From an uncultured Clostridia bacterium (lineage in GTDB: Bacteria > Bacillota > Clostridia > Oscillospirales > Ruminococcaceae): a stretch of DNA of 6,301 nucleotides. A model generated the notes under the pieces. That model was not told where the DNA came from and did no database searches. It was given only the letters and a program-made list of their open reading frames with translations. This document shows positions 5,630 to 6,301 of this stretch, one piece after another. The position numbers were made by a program, and so were the translations under genes. The stretch spans positions 1 through 6,301 of the forward strand of contig CALATN010000179.1 of assembly GCA_937891895.1 (NCBI GenBank). The letters run 5' to 3'. The first letter of the stretch is position 1. Each line of letters starts with the position of its first letter.

Positions 5630-5898
5630 TGTGTATTTTTTATGTGTCGTGTTTTATCGCTATGCATAGGCTTTTATACCTTTTATACCTTTTTCACCGC
5701 CTAATAGTAAATATCAAATTTATACATACAAATCCAATAAATAAATAATATCTTAAATCGCCTTTTAAAGTTTTGTCACTTATGGTATAAATGGTATAAA
5801 AGGTATAAAAGGCAAAAAAAACACGCAGAATAGATGTTTATTCTGCGTGTTCTCAAATGGTATAAAATGGTATAAAAGCTTTTTGCGATGGTATAAAA
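5604..5898. repeat. ten copies of GGTATAAAA in both orientations; possible replication origin iterons
   Basis: Plus-strand copies start at 5604, 5784 (last base T), 5793, 5802, 5859, 5869 and 5890. Minus-strand copies lie at 5619-5627, 5672-5680 and 5681-5689. Within groups the period is 9 or 10 bp. Between the groups, 5701-5760 is about 83% AT, as expected of an unwinding element. The cluster directly follows the replication-type gene ending at 5901. Iterons beside a replication gene are a common origin layout in phages and phage satellites. This gene-free stretch (5539-5900) also holds the terminator at 5814-5850. Confidence 0.55.
5814..5850 (-). terminator. rho-independent terminator of the replication gene
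   Basis: ACACGCAGAATA (5821-5832) and TATTCTGCGTGT (5839-5850) form a perfect 12-bp stem with a 6-nt loop. On the minus strand seven Ts follow (5820-5814). It lies 50 nt after the stop of the DUF3987-like gene and between two groups of GGTATAAAA repeats. Confidence 0.9.
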
Positions 5899-5900
5899 GC

Positions 5901-6301
5901 TTATATGCAAGGGTTAATATGTATTCTTATTGACGGTCTGCCACCTGTTTTTATTTCTTCTATGCGAACATACTTCTTTTCTTCCAATAGTGCTAATGCA
6001 TTATCAAAATCATTCACATTTCGTATACTTCTGCACTCGTGAATAAGTTTGTTTTTAGTGATATATCCTGTGATTTTTCTGTCTTTAATTCGTTTTATGA
6101 TGTATTTAGAGTTGTGTTCAAGTGGTGTTTCGTTATACTCGTTTCCTAATGTAGCAAATAGTTCATTTACCGCCCAATTGCTTATCAAGCAAGCTCTATC
6201 AGCCGTTTCACCGTTTATTTTTTCAGATGCAGAATGTTCACACATATGCAAAATACCTGCGATTTTCAAGCATTTATCTATTTGCTTTGAGAAAAAACCT
6301 G
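5901..6301 (-). CDS. DUF3987-like phage replication protein, C-terminal part
   Basis: The frame is open to the right window edge, so the N-terminus lies outside and about 133 residues are seen. The first part (CLKIAGILHMCEHSASEKINGETADRAC) matches the end of the helicase-like module of DUF3987 proteins, where an IAGLLHL.E-type helix is followed by a helical block. The last 65 residues look like a winged helix: YIIKRIKDRKITGYITKNKL, then a DFDNALALLEEKKYVRIEE helix-strand pair, ending GRPSIRIHINP. DUF3987 proteins resemble primase-helicases and sit in phage and mobile-element replication modules. A TTG at 6269 might be taken as a start, but it lies inside the conserved block. The assignment is from motif style, without a search. 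Confidence 0.65.
   Translation of the reverse strand, partial: GFFSKQIDKCLKIAGILHMCEHSASEKINGETADRACLISNWAVNELFATLGNEYNETPLEHNSKYIIKRIKDRKITGYITKNKLIHECRSIRNVNDFDNALALLEEKKYVRIEEIKTGGRPSIRIHINPCI

Noticed and set aside
5539..5667. Upstream extension of the 31-residue membrane protein to 74 residues
   Set aside because: The extension has no ribosome binding site and overlaps the palindrome, while the inner ATG at 5538 has an excellent one.
5604..5898. GGTATAAAA repeats as an array of -10 promoters
   Set aside because: Copies are in both orientations, evenly spaced by 9-10 bp and without -35 boxes or genes behind them; iterons fit better.
1..6301. CRISPR array, tRNA or rRNA genes, insertion sequence
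   Set aside because: The repeats present are 7-11 bp with no spacers of regular length; no cloverleaf or transposase motif was seen on either strand.

Overview
The window has two parts that do not look like the DNA of one organism. Positions 1 to about 2130 look like a Bacteroidales (Bacteroidota) chromosome. This part holds the C-terminal end of a PSP1/RicT-family gene, gldH, and on the other strand a DUF177 (yceD) - rpmF pair and the C-terminal end of a heavy-metal-associated (HMA) protein. The starts here have no Shine-Dalgarno sequence, and a TAnnTTTG promoter box of the Bacteroidota type precedes yceD. gldH is a Bacteroidota marker gene.

From about 2130 to 6301 everything reads leftward and looks like a temperate phage of a low-GC Firmicute (probably a gut Clostridia). 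Strong AGGAGG-type ribosome binding sites precede most genes, and there are rho-independent terminators and a sigma-A-type promoter. In transcription order it holds: the 3' end of a DUF3987-like replication gene; a terminator inside a cluster of ten GGTATAAAA repeats (possible origin); a 31-residue single-span membrane protein; a 57-residue protein with its own promoter and terminator (moron-like); a 48-residue basic protein; a 70-residue protein; a GP20-like scaffolding protein; and a tail tape measure protein.

The phage map is far too short. Terminase, portal, major capsid, head-tail connectors and tail tube are all absent. The scaffold gene is followed directly by the tape measure reading frame, which has lost a normal start codon (ACG stands where ATG would be expected). 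The tape measure then runs in frame into the last membrane segment and HMA domain of a Bacteroidales protein that resembles the end of a Cu/Zn efflux permease.

The simplest reading is a chimeric joint near 2115-2140, either an assembly artefact or a real illegitimate recombination. It joins Bacteroidales DNA to a deleted or condensed Firmicutes prophage. I see no convincing new defence or metabolic system. The most notable items are the in-frame junction, the missing start codon and missing virion genes, the iteron-like repeat cluster, and the promoter-to-terminator cassette.
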